Position numbers and translations under genes: made by a program | DNA from: CAWDNM01 sp964521195 | Lineage (GTDB): Bacteria; Actinomycetota; Coriobacteriia; Anaerosomatales; JAAXUF01 | Direction: 5' to 3' | NCBI GenBank assembly: GCA_964521195.1 | Contig: CAZFRE010000015.1 | Coordinates: 1 to 14,915, forward strand | DNA length: 14,915 bases | The notes under the pieces: model-generated | What the model was told of the DNA's origin: nothing | The model's database searches: none | Seen by the model: the letters and a program-made list of their open reading frames with translations, nothing else | In this document: in pieces, positions 13,782 to 14,915 of the stretch | Numbering within the stretch: the stretch's first letter is position 1 | Layout of the letters: the number at the start of each line of letters is the position of its first letter

Positions 13782-14849
13782 ATGGATCGCGAGAAGGAAA
13801 AGGTGCTCGACGTCACCAAGGAGCAGATCGAGAAGAAGTTCGGCAAGGGCTCGCTCATGAAGCTTGGCGAGCACGCGGCGACCGATCAGGTCTCTGCGAT
13901 TCCCACCGGCTCGCTCGCGCTCGATGCGGCACTCGGAATCGGCGGGGTTCCGCGCGGTAGGATCGTCGAGATCTACGGGCCAGAGTCGTCGGGCAAGACC
14001 ACGCTCGCGCTTCAGATCGTCGCCGAGGCGCAGGCGGCTGGTGGCGTTGCGGCGTTCATCGATGCCGAGCACGCCCTCGATCCCAGCTACGCGTCGCGGC
14101 TTGGAGTCGACATCGACGAGATCCTCATCTCGCAGCCCGACACCGGTGAGCAGGCGCTCGAGATCTGCGACATGCTCGTTCGCAGCGGCGCCATCGACGT
14201 GGTCGTCATCGACTCCGTGGCCGCGCTCGTGCCGCGCGCCGAACTCGAGGGCGAGATGGGTGACACCACCGTCGGCCTTCAGGCCCGCCTCATGAGCCAG
14301 GCCTTGCGCAAGCTCGCGGGCTCCCTCAACCGCTCCAACACGACGTGCATCTTCATCAACCAGCTGCGTGAGAAGATCGGCGTGATGTTCGGAAGCCCCG
14401 AGACGACCAGCGGCGGCCGAGCACTCAAGTTCTACTCGACGGTCCGTATCGACGTTCGACGTATCGACTCGATCAAGCAGGGCACAGAGATCGTCGGCAA
14501 CCGCGTGCGTGCCAAGGTCGTCAAGAACAAGGTTGCAGCTCCATTCCGCGTCGCCGAGTTCGACCTCATGTACGGCACCGGCATCAGCAAGGAAGGCTCG
14601 ATTCTCGATCTTGGAGTCGAGGAGGGCATCGTCGCCAAGTCCGGAGCCTGGTACACCTATGGTGCGGAGCGTCTTGGCCAGGGCCGTGAGGCCGCCAAGG
14701 ACTTCCTCCGCGAGAATCCTGCACTGCGCGATGAAGTGGACGCGAAGGTCCGCGTGTCGCTCGGGCTACCCGGCGGCAGCGTCGCCCCTGCCTCAGAGCC
14801 CACGATCAACCCCGACGCTGAGGCCAAGGTCCCGGCCCCCGCGAAGTAG
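13782..14849 (+). CDS. recA: Recombinase RecA
   Basis: RecA forms ATP-dependent filaments on single-stranded DNA, drives homologous pairing and strand exchange, and triggers LexA self-cleavage. The 355-residue protein has the normal length, with no intein. Walker A is GPESSGKTT at 66-74 (Lys72), catalytic Glu96 lies in DAEHALD, and Walker B is VVVIDSVAAL with Asp144. Loop L1 is EGEMGDTT at 157-164. Loop L2 lies after NQLREKIG (Gln194), with GSPETTSGGRALKFY. The N-terminal helix (DREKEKVLDVTKEQIEKKFGKG) is typical. The C-terminal tail ends in Pro/Ala/Lys, less acidic than the E. coli tail. Its own promoter with LexA box precedes it, and a terminator-like hairpin follows. It is the last gene of the window. 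Confidence 0.98.
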   Translation: MDREKEKVLDVTKEQIEKKFGKGSLMKLGEHAATDQVSAIPTGSLALDAALGIGGVPRGRIVEIYGPESSGKTTLALQIVAEAQAAGGVAAFIDAEHALDPSYASRLGVDIDEILISQPDTGEQALEICDMLVRSGAIDVVVIDSVAALVPRAELEGEMGDTTVGLQARLMSQALRKLAGSLNRSNTTCIFINQLREKIGVMFGSPETTSGGRALKFYSTVRIDVRRIDSIKQGTEIVGNRVRAKVVKNKVAAPFRVAEFDLMYGTGISKEGSILDLGVEEGIVAKSGAWYTYGAERLGQGREAAKDFLRENPALRDEVDAKVRVSLGLPGGSVAPASEPTINPDAEAKVPAPAK

Positions 14850-14886
14850 CGGCATCGCATGTGCGCACACCTTGAACGCATCGAGA

Positions 14887-14915
14887 CCGCCGGGCCGGGC
14901 GCGAAGGCCCGGCGG
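14887..14915 (+). terminator. Terminator hairpin after recA (cut by the window end)
   Basis: CCGCCGGGCC at 14887-14896 pairs perfectly with GGCCCGGCGG at 14906-14915 around a 9-base loop. It lies 37 bases after the recA stop. Any T tract would be beyond the window, so terminator function is probable but not fully seen. Confidence 0.7.

Overview
The window looks like a chromosomal segment of a high-GC, Gram-positive bacterium, most likely a deep-branching actinobacterium of the Coriobacteriia kind. The basis is gene order, codon bias towards G/C, an actinobacterial-type LexA box, and RNase J, UppP and RecA proteins of actinobacterial appearance. The large multiheme c-type cytochrome at the left edge suggests an environmental anaerobe with extracellular or cell-surface electron transfer rather than a gut commensal. 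Taxonomy is inferred from the sequence alone. All recognised genes are on the + strand.

Left part (2-2495): the C-terminal 598 residues of a secreted multiheme cytochrome with 11 CXXCH sites and three conserved, non-canonical CXCH sites in tandem heme modules. A strong intrinsic terminator follows. Next is a lone RibD-C/dihydrofolate-reductase-family protein.

Middle part (2623-9253): dapA (lysine/diaminopimelate synthesis), then a 149-bp gap with two perfect hairpins. A tight run follows: rnj (RNase J), uppP (undecaprenyl-PP phosphatase), ftsK (chromosome translocase) and a RodZ-like membrane protein. Spacings within the run are 1-3 bases and the start codons are GTG, TTG, GTG and ATG. Cell-wall precursor supply, lipid-carrier recycling, division and RNA processing are thus probably co-expressed.

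Right part (9295-14849): yajQ, rimO, pgsA, cinA, thpR and recA. rimO/pgsA overlap by 4 bases, pgsA/cinA are 6 bases apart and cinA/thpR 4 bases apart. This extends the ftsK-rodZ-(rimO)-pgsA-cinA-recA block known from many Gram-positive bacteria, here with yajQ and thpR inserted. recA has its own promoter (TTGACA-N17-TAGGGT), and a near-perfect LexA operator fills the spacer, so it should be SOS-inducible independently of the upstream operon. A hairpin typical of a terminator closes the window.

The most unusual content is the cytochrome. An internal alignment suggests its CXCH sites arose from a canonical heme site by loss of one residue and were then kept through repeat duplication. Everything else is conserved housekeeping content with small points of interest.
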